Source: Willaertia magna (Eukaryota > Heterolobosea > Eutetramitea > Acrasida > Naegleriidae). Taken from it: 24,948 bases of DNA. A model generated the notes under the pieces. The model was not told the DNA's origin. It ran no database searches and saw only the letters and a program-made list of their open reading frames with translations. A program made the position numbers and the translations under genes. Positions 9,888 through 20,249 of the stretch are shown here, in pieces. How positions within the stretch are numbered: the first letter of the stretch is position 1; the number at the start of each line of letters is the position of its first letter. The stretch spans positions 1-24,948 of the forward strand of contig CADWAF010002107.1 of assembly GCA_902984215.1 (NCBI GenBank), read 5' to 3'.

Positions 9888-11806
9888 ATGTAGATGATCA
9901 ACCTCCTTTTCTTAAAAAAAAAGAAGAATTAAAGTAGCTAACAAGTAACAATCTCCTCCTCCAACAACAATCAGATGGCCAACTTCAAATAATAATCAAT
10001 CACCTCCTCCTCCACAACATACATCAAGTTTTAATCAACCTCCACCTCCTCCAATAAATACTTATCAACAATCTCCTCCTCCAACAACAATCGGATGGCC
10101 AACTTCAAATAATAATCAATCACCTCCTTCTCCAAAACATGAATCAAATTCTAATCAACTTTGTTTTAAAAAAAAGAAAAGAATATTCTTCCAATGGAGT
10201 TAAACCTAATTCAAAGAAAAAAAAGAATGTATTAGAAAAATACTATTATTTTTATAACATTCCTAATATACAAAGAAGAGATAAACAACAAGGTTTATAG
10301 TTAAAACCATCATCAAAAATATTATTTAGAAGACAAATATTAGAGAAAAAAAGAGAGTTAATGAAGTAAAATTGTCAATACAAACAAAAAGAAGAACAAA
10401 AGAACTGAAATTTAATTTAATGTAGCGAGTACTTATTAAAGTATTAAAAGTACATACTGGAGAACCGACTGTTTATAAAGAGTTAATTTATTCTAACATA
10501 ACATTAAAATCATTTCTCGACAAATATGTGAAAAAACAATAAGATCACAAGCATGACTTTATACTAAATTACTTTTAACAAACTGATAAACAAATATATA
10601 GAATCAATGAAAAATCAATTAGTAACCATTTATTTGAAATTGATAAATATGAAGATGTAAGATTTAGTAAAAATGAATATTCTAATACTTATGAATATTA
10701 TAATGCAATTAATAACATTATTGATAAATGGGCAAATAAAAGTGAGTACAGTTTATTGTTTACTCTAAGAGAAAAAGAAGAATATTATATATATTATTTC
10801 AACAAATTATATAAGAGGAATAGAGATTTCATTAAGAATTTACCAAAAATAACATTTACTTTATTTAAAAAGCTCAAAATCAATATATTTAAAGTATTTG
10901 CTTATGTAAATTACAATTTATGTTTTTTAATAACTTTAAGCAGCAGAAAAAATATTATTAGAAATGATTCAAATCATATGATTTTTGATTTAATTAATAA
11001 CTATAATATTTATAGATCATCAACGTTTTTTGATTTACAACAATGCTCTCTAATTATACTATATTTAACAGAAATAATGACTGAAAGTAATGATAAATTG
11101 ATAAAAAACAATATGTTATATATATTTTAGATTTTAGAATTCGCTTGTTTTTAAAAAAAAATTCAATAAAGCTGAGGCACAAGTAGAAAATTATTTAAAC
11201 AAATTAGATAGAATTTTAGGAAAATATAAAAACTTTTGTTTTATGTTTTTTGAAATTATTAACATTTATTTATTTACTCAAGGTCTTAATCTTAGATACT
11301 TAATACAAAAAGGATTAATGAACGTTATTCAATATGTAGTAATTGTGCGTCGTTATTTATGTGAGGAATTGAAACAAAATATACATTTTGTTTTCTTATT
11401 TGTTAAAGGCAAAATAGCGAACAATATGAACCATAATTTGAATATTTTAATTAAAGAAGAATCATTATTTTCTATTCTTGTATTTAATCAAGATAACCGA
11501 TATAGTCATTCACTTAATTGCAGTTCAACTAATGTTGTACTTAAATTTTTAAATTTTCCTACTGAACGTGTAAGATTTGAAAATAGCAATCATATAATTT
11601 ATGAATTTTTTACACTATTTTCTTCAAGAAACCAATTAAGAAAACATTTGTTCAAGAATTTATTACCAAGTTATTTTTATAATCGTAGGTATACAATTAG
11701 ATTATTTAAGTTCTTTCGTAGCAAAATTAGATATATCAGAAGTTATTTGAAAGTAATTATAGTAAATGATAAACTGTCAAACATAGATATGGTGTGTCAA
11801 GATTAA
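9888..11806 (+). pseudogene. Gene A' : decayed copy of gene A
   Basis: This is the second copy of gene A, broken by several frameshifts. A Pro-rich N-terminal part (9949-10134) passes through frame changes near 10150-10200 and 10410. A long Gln-coded frame follows (VLIKVLKVHTGEPTVYKELI, then EYYNAINNIIDKWANK and FNKLYKRNRDFIKNLP). A frame change near 11155 leads to KAEAQVENYLNKLDRILGKY and the conserved TQGLNLRYLIQ...YFYNRRYTIRLFKFF...NIDMVCQD, ending at TAA 11804-11806. TAG/TAA Gln codons are commoner than in copy 1. One TGA at about 10408 is in a frame that is otherwise coding-like. Downstream A' and B' lie in the same frame, separated only by TAA codons. Not functional as it stands, unless homopolymer errors explain the breaks. 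Confidence 0.7.
9949..10134 (+). repeat. 120-bp-spaced direct repeat coding Pro-rich segment
   Basis: A segment of about 65 bp starting CAATCTCCTCCTCCAACAAC occurs at 9949-10013 and again at 10069-10133, almost identical (one difference turns AGATGG into GGATGG). It encodes SPPPTTI(R/G)WPTSNNNQS in the N-terminal part of A'. The intervening DNA has a related Pro-rich stretch (NQPPPPPINTY). Confidence 0.75.
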
Positions 11807-11887
11807 TGTATTATTTTTTCATCTTCTCTCTTTGTAATAATAAAATAAATTATTGAAAAAACTTTACAATAAATTTTAAGAAAAAAA

Positions 11888-13918
11888 ATGTTAAAGCAAT
11901 AAAACAATAAGAAAGAAAAATCAAAGCGTATAAAAAAACTTAAAGTAAACGAATTCGTGGAGCAAATAGAAAGGTTAGAATTAATTGAAGAAGTAAAGTA
12001 CAAAATGAGAAAGCGTAAAAAATTAGAAAGCAAGACAATTATTGAAAAACCTTTTAAAACACCTACTGTTTCAATTAAAAAAAAGATAGAAAAGAACAAG
12101 TTAATAACTCTAACGTAAACAAACTTCAAGAAAATTATGATTTTTTTGATTTTCATGAGTCATAAGAAACTCAACAAGAAAAAACAATAAAAAATTTCAA
12201 TAAAAAAAAAAAATATAACAAAATGAAAATTATGAAATACATGAAGTTGATGAAGAAAATAATTTAAATGATGAACAGGATGATTTATTTGAAGAAAAAG
12301 AAGAAAAATATAATTATTTATCATTAATCAAATTTAAGAACATTAATAAAAAAAATAAAGTAATAATTTATACTAATTTTATGTCCAAAGTTATAGTAAG
12401 AAAAATTGATGAACTATTAATAAGTGTAACATTAGTATTAAACTTTTTACATATAGTTAAAGAAAAAAAGAAAGCAACATTTACTTTAAAAAGTGAAAAA
12501 ACTTATGTTGTACTTTTATGTACTATTTACAACTTTTTTAAGACCCTTTCAAAAAGTAATACAACTATTTTAGAAAACTTTACTATAGGAACTTTGAAAG
12601 ATTTAATTATTTTTATTAAATCTTTAAATAATGTAGAACTTGCTACATTTGTTGATGCTTTTAATACATTTAAAAACATTTTGATTTTAATTAAGTTTAT
12701 TAAAAGAACAAAAAAATTAAAATATCTAAATACTAATAAATTAGATATGGATGATAAAGTATAAATAGCAATGTTTATTAAACAAAAAACATTTAATGCT
12801 GTTACAAGAGAAATATTATTATATTACTTTAAAATTGAAGCGAAGGAATTGTTTAGAAATTATTATATAGGTAAAGAAAAGATAGTAAAAGTTGGATTAA
12901 AAGTAGAAGATAAATATTTGATTAAAAATATCACGTTTTATAACAATTGTGAAAAGATTAAAGAAATGGAATTGAGAAGTAAAACTGAATTAGAAATTCA
13001 TCCTATGTATTTATTTAAGAGAATTGGCTTTAATGAACTTTTAAACAATCCAAAAATTGTTAAAAAAAATTTTATACTACTATCAACTTTACAACTACCA
13101 TCAACTTTACCACCACCATCAACTTTACCACCACCAATAACTTTACCACCACTAGTAACTTTACCAGTATAATAATAAGTACAAGTATCAGTAATTACAA
13201 TATTATTTATTTAAAAAGCATCTATTGAAGAATTTATAACTACTTTAGAAACAGTACTACAACAAGTAATTACTAAATACAGTTCAAAAGTTTCAAATTC
13301 TTCAAACAATTCTTTCAAAACTAATAGTGTACAAAAACAGTTATTTAAATTTTTACGTAAAGATTTTCATTTTAATGAAAAAAATTTAAATAAACTATCA
13401 AACATTTTGGAAGTAGCTTTTTTTACAAGAAAAGTTATAAGCTTCTCAAAGAAAATTATAAAAAAGCAGTGTCAATAATTGAAACATTTAATGAATTATA
13501 TAGTAATATTATTAATTGGCAAGGGAAAAATTTTAAACAAGTAAACAAGCTATCAAAAGAATTTACAATAAAGAAAGAAACAGATATTGTTGAAAGAAGT
13601 TATTATTGTAGATTTATTTCTGGGAGAGTTTGTGATATTAATAAGGAAGGAACGGATTATTTATTAAATGAAAAGAATATTTATAATAGATTTATTTTTA
13701 TTGCAAAGAAATTATTTCCAGGTAATTTATTAGTTGGTATTTTGGATTTTAATAAGCTTTCAACTGTTCAAAAAGAAGAAATTTATAATGTGGTATATGA
13801 GATTAAAGTATGTTATAAAGGATTACAACTTAAGAAAGAGATTTATTTTAAGAGAAAGAGAAAGAATTTAAATAAGCAACTTAGAAAGATGTCTAAGTTT
13901 TCTGAAGAAGATAAGTAA
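11888..13918 (+). pseudogene. Gene B' : decayed copy of gene B
   Basis: ATG 11888 follows an A-run. The frame begins MLKQQNNKKEKSKRIKKLKV, shifts near 12115 and again near 12225, then continues through an acidic block (EVDEENNLNDEQDDLFEEK), the Lys/Ile-rich core and a Thr/Pro repeat at 13083-13172. There is a frame change near 13425 into the second conserved block (KAVSIIETFNELYSNIINW, VERSYYCRFISGRVCDINK, YNRFIFIAKKLF). It ends EEDK-TAA at 13916-13918. Internal TAA codons around 12762 and 13172-13180 act as Gln if the gene is read through. The domain order matches gene B throughout. Confidence 0.7.
13083..13172 (+). repeat. 18-bp tandem repeat coding Thr-Leu-Pro
   Basis: Five units of about 18 bp start at 13083, 13101, 13119, 13137 and 13155 (TCAACTTTACCACCACCA and variants). 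They encode STLPPP-like repeats inside B'. The corresponding part of gene B has a Thr/Lys-rich linker instead, and copy 3 has lost this segment in a deletion. Confidence 0.75.
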
Positions 13919-14393
13919 TTTTGGATATTTATTGGTTTTTTTAGAATTAGATTTTTATTTTTTTTAATTTTTTTTTAAATTTTAGACATTGCGGTTTCAG
14001 GAATTAGATATTTTATTTATTTTATTTTTTTTTTAATTTAGGACATTATAGTTTTAGGATTTTACACTTTTTTCACAATAAAATCTATTTTTTTTACCAC
14101 TGCACCTCCATTGAACACTTTTTTTTTGTGTCTATTGAAAAATAGTAACACTTTTCTAATATAGACCAAAAATAAATTACTGGGATCATAATATAATAAT
14201 GTATAGACTTATAATTTATTCAAATTGTTTATCGTTTCTAATAAAAAGAAAATAAAGCTTTAAAACAACTTTTTTAATAAACAATAAAGGGTTAGTTTTT
14301 ATTGTATTTTAAAAATACAAAGTATTTTTAAATTAGTTACAGTTACATTTAGTGTAATAACATATGTTTTGTATTGTTTGATTAAGTAATATC
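13919..14393. other. Shared 3' tail of the element, with remnant of gene D
   Basis: From 13919 to about 14180 the DNA closely matches 23863-24133 downstream of B'': T-runs, GACATTGCGG, TTAGGACATTATAG, then CACTGCACCTCCATTGAACA. The minus strand between about 14180 and 14073 keeps the C-terminal end of gene D (HKKK followed by the same codons in a shifted frame) before a TGA at 14075-14073. Similarity stops near 14180, so this is probably the right boundary of copy 2 homology. 14181-14393 shows no gene. Confidence 0.6.
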
Positions 14394-17300
14394 TCACTAT
14401 TATTGAGATTATCCTATTTTGTTTTATTTTTAGTAGGTTTAAGAGTATAAAATTGACTCTTTTTACATTTTCTTTAATGTACCTTATTATTTCATCTGTG
14501 TTTTTATAATCCTTTCTATATAATTAAAAAAAAGAGTATAAATTTCTTCTATATGATTATCTAAAACTATTTCTTTGAGAATATCTTTACAAAGAATAAT
14601 TCTATTCAACTTTATAATTTTTAATGTTCTAACAGATACAAAAACAAAATCTTTTAGGATTCTAATTGTGTAAAATTTTTCTAAAAAATAAAAAAGACCT
14701 ATGGATTCCAGAATATTGATTTATATAGAATTAGGTATTTTGAGATGGTATTTAATATGAATATGAGAATAAATTTTAATATTAATATGAATTAAAAAAT
14801 AAATTGTTTTATTAAATTACAAATATTTTATCTTTTTGTCTTCTTCAATTTGTTGCTTTTATTAGTTAAAGTAGATTTATTCTTATCAGTAAAAGTTTTT
14901 TGTGTTTTTTACTAACATTTTCTTCGCTCTCATCTTTATTTATTGTTTCATTTGTTGGTTATTTGAATTATTTTTTTATGTATTTCTTTTTTTTAACTTT
15001 TTCCTTCTAAGCTTCTTCACTATTAATATAGTGCATGTTGTATGGTTGTGAATAAAGATATTTTATTTCTAAATCTTTGAATACAACAGCTTTTACAATG
15101 TTTTTCTTACATTTATAAGAAAATAAATATTATTTAGTATTGGTTTCAAAATTAATACATATTCTATCTATTAATAAAACAACAACTGCAATTGTACATG
15201 TACTTGAACATAAATCAATAATAAGATCTTGAATAGAGGTAAAATTGTAAATTAAATATGCAATCAAATTTATCAACTTTTAGAATTCATTAACTTCAAG
15301 ATTTAAATCATACTTCTTAATGAACTTGGACTCAAAAGAAAAGATAAATGATTGCGGACTAGGTTGATAGAATAAAGGTTGTATTTTTTCTTTATTTTTA
15401 AGACCAAAATAAGATATGATCATGTATTCAATCTTGTAGATCTTGTAATGTATATTTTCATAGAAGTTACATTTATAGGCTTTACTTATATACAAAGAAA
15501 AGCAAGTATTTTTTTTAAATCAAACCACTATTTAATATTAATATTAAGCAAATGTTTAATATTAATATTAAAAATAAATTTAATATTAATATCAGTTAAA
15601 AAAATTTAATATTAATATTAAACTTACCTGTAAAATAAAAGATATATTATGATCATTATAAAAGAACATTATTGTTGAACTAAAGGAAAGTCGAAATTAA
15701 TATTAATATTATTCAACAATTATTCTAATTCATTATTAGCAATCTTCTTATCATAAATGTACTCAGAAATACTATAAAATAGGTTACAAATAATCAAATC
15801 TAGCTTTTATCTATTTTTAAGTTAACTTGTAAAATATTTAGGGAACAATAAATTAAAATAGTTCAACATTGTAATAAAATTATTAATATCAGCTAAAAAA
15901 TAAAACTTAATCTTTTTATTTGGTTCACCAATTAAAGTAATAAATTCATTAGTTGGAACCTTAATATTATATATAACTACCATGTAGTATCTTAATGATT
16001 TTCTTTTTTAAAAATTTAATATTAATATTAAAAAAAAAACTTACCTTCGCAAACTCCTTCTGGAAAAGAAGACTAATTGTTAATATATGCTTTATATAAG
16101 AAATATCTTTTAATAATCTTCAATTAATCAAAGAAACTGAATTTTTTAATTATGTTATTAGAATTATGCATAACTACAAATATTCTTAGTTTTTTTTTAA
16201 AAATGTTGTAAAGTAAATGTTTAAAAAATTTAATATTAATATTAAAATAAAAATACTAACGTATAGATAAGTAATTTTATATTTACTTAACTTTTTCTTG
16301 TCTTCTTAACTAAACTTCTCAAAATAGTATGTCTTAGCTATTAATATGTAAGTGCTACTATGAACTAAAACAACCTAACTTTTGCTTCTAATAATGTAAA
16401 CTAAATTTTATAAAACTAAAGTTATATCTTTTGACTTGTTATGCTTTTTAACAAAATAATAGCTCTCTAATTGCTTCTTAATGTTTCTTCTTAAATACAA
16501 TAGTTACAGTGTAATTTAATATTAATATTAAAAAAAACATGAATATTAATATGAACTTACTTTTTAACTTGATAATTAATATAATATCAAGATTATCATC
16601 TATACTCTTTTCACCATTACTTAGCTTATTAACAATATTTATTATGTAAGCTGTTTTAATACTTTTTAATTATTTAAATTCTAATAAAATAGTAATATAT
16701 GAAACAAACAATACAACAAGATTAATACCTTATTTTTTTATAATTTGCTCCATTTCGAAGTTTTGATATTTATTTAAAGAAAAATATTCTTCTTTATTGT
16801 TGCTTACTCTTTTTTTTTAAAGAAGCAATTTCATATAAAAGTATTAACTGTTTTATTATATTAACTATGAATACTGAATTCATAGACTTATAAATTATTG
16901 GTATTAAAAAAAATTTAATATTAATATTAAAATAAACTACTTACTTTTAAACCTACGCTTTATAGAAATCTTTTTAACTTCTTTTTCTTCTTCTTCGTCT
17001 TCCTATTGCCCAATATCTTTATCATAACCTACAAAAAGCATTACTATAATTTTTAAACTTGATAAAAACTCATTTGTGTTTACATTTTAAATTGTTTTTC
17101 TTGTAAAAGTACATGGATAACTTATAGAAGTACTATTAGAAGATAAAGAAATAACATTAGGTATTAAAAGGCTTGAATTATTAGTTAAGCTGATATTATT
17201 ATAAATTTGATTATCTAAATTTTCATTAAATTCTTATTCCTCAATAGTCAAAATAAAAGAATTACTTTTATTGCCTTTTTTATTAATATCCAAATCCTTT

Positions 17301-17917
17301 AACTCATCATAGCTAATTCTTTGGATATCTGAAGTAGTATAATTATCTTTTTATATAAAAGACCAAAACTTAGTAATAGTATTTAAAAATTTAATATTTA
17401 TATATAAAAAATGAAAAATAAACTTATTTTTTAATGATCTCAAAGTAAAGAAGTTTTTATTATATACTGCCAATATGCAGTCAGTAAAGTAAAAAATGTA
17501 ATTTATAATTGTTTCTTCATGAATAGAAGTGTTATAAAAAGATATTTCAATGAAATTATTACTAAATGTTTCTATAATTATAAGAAAAGACTTGTTATTA
17601 ACATTACTTAATAAAAATTTAATATTAATATTAAAATTACTAAGTACTTATCAATGTTATTGTTAACTATTACATCAGTAGTGTCATTTGAGATAATGTT
17701 GATATAATCAATATTCTTTAAGAAAACTAAAACTTTTTTAACACTATTTACTACAACTAATGCCCAGAAATGATCTGTGTAATTCTTTTGGGATTTCTTT
17801 TAATATTAATATTAATTAAACATTTAATATTAATATTAAATGAAACATCATTTAATATAAATATTAAAAAAAGTTTAATATTAATATTAAACTTACCTTA
17901 GCCTTCAAATTCGTCAT
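14394..17917 (-). CDS. Gene M: nine-exon gene of unknown function, palindrome in every intron
   Basis: Start ATG 17917 (AAAAAATG context); stop TGA 14396-14394. Proposed exons: 17897-17917, 17648-17796, 16945-17606, 16557-16864, 16257-16489, 16045-16173, 15628-15976, 14821-15527 and 14394-14680, about 945 residues. Most introns begin GTAAGT or a close variant and end AG; phases agree across the joins except as noted. TAA/TAG Gln codons are frequent, for example IGQQEDEEEEKEVKKI near 17000. Protein features are an N-terminal basic start (MTNLKAKKSQK), alternating hydrophobic segments, an acidic patch followed by KRRFK, and a long Lys-rich region (KEKVKKKKYIKKQ) near the C-terminus. Three frame breaks all lie in homopolymers (16810-16818, 15509-15516, 14896-14901), so they may be sequence errors. 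The frame is also open upstream to ATG 18268. The acceptors of introns 3-6 are chosen to keep the frame. No family recognised. Confidence 0.65.
15528..15627 (-). repeat. Intron 7 of gene M: four palindromic units
   Basis: This 100-nt intron (donor GTAAGT at 15627, acceptor AATAG) is built from four copies of TTTAATATTAATATTAAA or close variants at 15531-15548, 15555-15572, 15579-15596 and 15605-15622, with starts 24-26 bp apart. The first copy overlaps the donor. Confidence 0.75.
17797..17896 (-). repeat. Intron 1 of gene M: four palindromic units
   Basis: This intron is also exactly 100 nt, with donor GTAAGT at 17896-17891. It carries four copies or one-mismatch variants of the same palindrome at 17799-17816, 17823-17840, 17851-17868 and 17874-17891. 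Its size and layout mirror intron 7, although the exons on either side are unrelated. Confidence 0.75.
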
Positions 17918-18221
17918 TTTTTTGTAATAAAAATAAGTTTACTTAATAGTTACTGCCTTTTTTATACTTTTAATAATTGTTAAACTGGTTTTTATTTATT
18001 ATACAAAACCAAATATTAGTAATAATTGAATTGTCGAATCACTATTTGATGAAGAAGCAATTAAAGATTTAAGAGATGATGCGGTTTTAGTAGAAGATGT
18101 TGTTTTTTTATGAATTTTTTGTGCATGTTGTGCAGAGTTGGTTGTTTGGTTGGATAGAGTGGATATAATTGTTGTTGAATTATTTTTTTGAAAATTATTT
18201 TTTAAAAAAATGAATAATTGA
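17918..18221. other. Divergent gap between genes M and P, open on both strands
   Basis: On the minus strand the M frame stays open from 17917 back to ATG 18268 and beyond, encoding a Ser/Thr-rich stretch (KTASSLKSLIASSSNSDST) that would suit a ciliate N-terminus. On the plus strand the P frame reads IVESLFDEEAIKDLRDDAV upstream, but with in-frame TGA codons at about 18111, 18189 and 18219. I cannot tell which strand, if either, is translated here. Confidence 0.35.
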
Positions 18222-20021
18222 AATTTACAAATCATTAACTGGCATAAAAAACTAAAATTAACATCCATTATCTCTATACTTGAATTGCCAATATTAGATT
18301 TGGTGGAAAAGGAATTAAAAATTGATATTTTTAAAAGATTTTATATAAGAGATAAAATATTTAAAATATTTACTGATGACCTATTTATTAAAGTATGCTG
18401 AATGTATGTTTAATTTTATTATTATTATTAATATTTGTAGTTACTGAAAAAAGTAAATTATTTGACTACATTTTATTGAATTATTTAAGGTATGACATTA
18501 AAAAGTAAGTATTTTTGTAATTTATAATTAATTTCAATTTTAAAGATTATCCTGTAGACAATAAGTAATACAAAACTTAAGAAAAACAATAAGGCTATTC
18601 CATTATGAGATATTAAAGATATTAAAGAATAAAAACTGATGTAACATTATATAATTGTTTTATTTTACATTATTTTTAAGACAAAGTTGTGTTACTGTTT
18701 TTTTAAAGTATTTTAATGACTTAGATTTATGGTTTATATTTATTTTTTATTTTGTTTTATTTAATATTAATATTAAATTTTATTCTAATTTGCAAATATC
18801 TACTTTTTATAACAAATTAATTTCCTTTAAACAAATTATCAAAGAAAAACTCTGTGCTAAATTGCATTCTTAAATACATTATAAAATATTCTACGTTGAT
18901 AACTTTAATGTTAATTATGTTTATTATAAATTTAATTTTAATAGACCTACATAATCAAATTTTCATATTTCAACCCTGTTTTACAATTTCTTTGAAATTA
19001 ATGTTCCTTTTATTTACAATAACCAGTTTTTCTGCAGTAATTTGTTTGAAAAAACTTTTTTTAGTAGCCATAAAGTAATGAAAAATTTAAAGTGTATAAA
19101 ATTTATATAAGTTTTTCTTAGGAACTACATTTGAAGTAATTAAAGATAAAGTATTTAATAATCTACTAAAATTTGACTAGATTATTAAAGACTAGTATTT
19201 AAACATTGATTTTTATAGACTTATAATATTATTAAATTATATGTCTGCTTTTGATGTTGATGTGATTGGTATTTTGTATAACATTTATAAAAATTTAAAA
19301 CATGAACTATTAATCTTTCTAAAAGTTGATGTAAACTTTTTAAGAGAATTTACAGAGTAAGTAAATTAATATTTATATTAATTTAATTAATCTTTTATAT
19401 TAAATAAATGCATTTAAAAAAAATTAATATTAATATTAAATGAAATCTTTTAATATTAATATTAAATTTATCAGGTTCTTTTAGTTAATAAGAAAAAAGT
19501 AATTTTTCTTGAATAAATAAATAAATTTATTGTTTTTTATGGTTTATAGTATGTTTACAAAATAGTTAGTACTTATGTTTAATGTATATTTGCTAATTTT
19601 TACTTATTTAGATTAATAAAAATTGCTTTTTTATTACAATTAAAATTAAAAACAATAAAACTGTCCTTAATATAACTAACAAAATTTATTTAACATTATT
19701 GCTTTATCGTATCAAGAATCTGATTTTACCTTTGATAAAGCAAAAAAGTACAACATTCTCCATCCTCATTATGTTGTCCACTTCAATAATTTAAGACTTC
19801 TTTTGGAATTATTTATACCTACTTTAAAAGATTATTATTATACTTTTAGAACAAATGATGGAGTTTTGTTCAATGAATGTAGAAATATAATAATGATTAT
19901 CTTATTGTTTATTAAAAACTAATTAGTTTAAATATTTTCTTGTTCAGAAATAATAATAATTAATATAGTTCTTTAAAACTTTACAAAAAAAATTTCCACT
20001 AGGATTTTAGAAATTTATTGA
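18222..20021 (+). CDS. Gene P: multi-exon gene of unknown function, start not found
   Basis: The frame is open from 18222, just after a TGA, and encodes LELPILDLVEKELKIDIFKR. Likely introns are 18393-18440 (GTATGC...TTGTAG), 18505-18545 (GTAAGT...TTAAAG), one or more between about 18545 and 18700, one near 19095-19125 (ending TTCTTAG), and a clear one at 19357-19474 (GTAAGT...ATCAG, 118 nt, with palindromes). The last exon, 19475-20021, is a single frame of 181 codons ending at TGA 20019-20021, with about 14 TAA/TAG Gln codons against 3 CAA. The join across 19356/19475 preserves the frame (...NFLREFTE|FFQLIRKK...). The protein is rich in Phe, Leu, Tyr and Asn. Exon b needs one extra A in the run at 18447-18452 to stay in frame. 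No initiating ATG is found in the first exon, so an upstream exon may exist. It is divergent from M, with the same intron repeat. No family recognised. Confidence 0.55.
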
Positions 20022-20249
20022 TTTAATATTATTTTTTTTTATATTAACCAATTGGAATTCTAAAAGTTTTATAGTTGTTTCAAAGAAGTAACTATTAAAT
20101 TGAGTATTGTTTTTTCTTTAGAAGTAATATTTAATTAATGTGACAAAGTTGCATTAATTAAATAAAATATTGTATCATAAATATTATCATTTTTTAATCT
20201 GTTACTTGTAATATGTAAATTAAAAAATCAATTAAAGATGGATATTAGA
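20022..20249. other. Spacer between gene P and RT fragment
   Basis: AT-rich, with scattered T-runs after the P stop codon. No coding frame, poly(A) tail or target-site duplication for the RT element could be recognised, so the 3' boundary of the retroelement is undefined. Confidence 0.4.

Larger units (their letters stand above)
14774..19465. repeat. Dispersed 18-bp palindrome family TTTAATATTAATATTAAA
   Basis: The word equals its own reverse complement. Exact copies: 15555-15572, 15605-15622, 16015-16032, 16229-16246, 16515-16532, 16914-16931, 17618-17635, 17823-17840, 17874-17891, 18760-18777 and 19448-19465. Near copies: 14774-14791, 15531-15548, 15579-15596, 17390-17407, 17799-17816, 17851-17868, 19423-19440, plus a TTCATATTAATATTCATG form at about 16538-16555. 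All eight introns of M and the last intron of P hold at least one copy or variant. The 16-bp core both begins and ends with TTAA. Confidence 0.85.

Noticed and set aside
11803..12156. Minus-strand open frame of 117 codons, and a similar one at 22415-22681
   Set aside because: Both are antisense to the Lys-rich N-terminus of B'/B'', which explains their Phe/Ile/Leu composition; their similarity to each other follows from the B'/B'' homology.
15379..15609. Plus-strand frame of 76 codons
   Set aside because: It lies antisense to exon 8 of gene M and runs into the intron 7 palindromes.
15531..17891. CRISPR-like array of palindromic repeats
   Set aside because: Spacing is irregular, the units lie inside introns, spacers contain coding exons, and the host is a eukaryote.
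18854..19078. Plus-strand hydrophobic frame that looks like a membrane protein
   Set aside because: It is a shifted reading of a P exon whose other frame (KYFNDLDLW... onwards) is longer and has TAA Gln codons in keeping with the rest of P.
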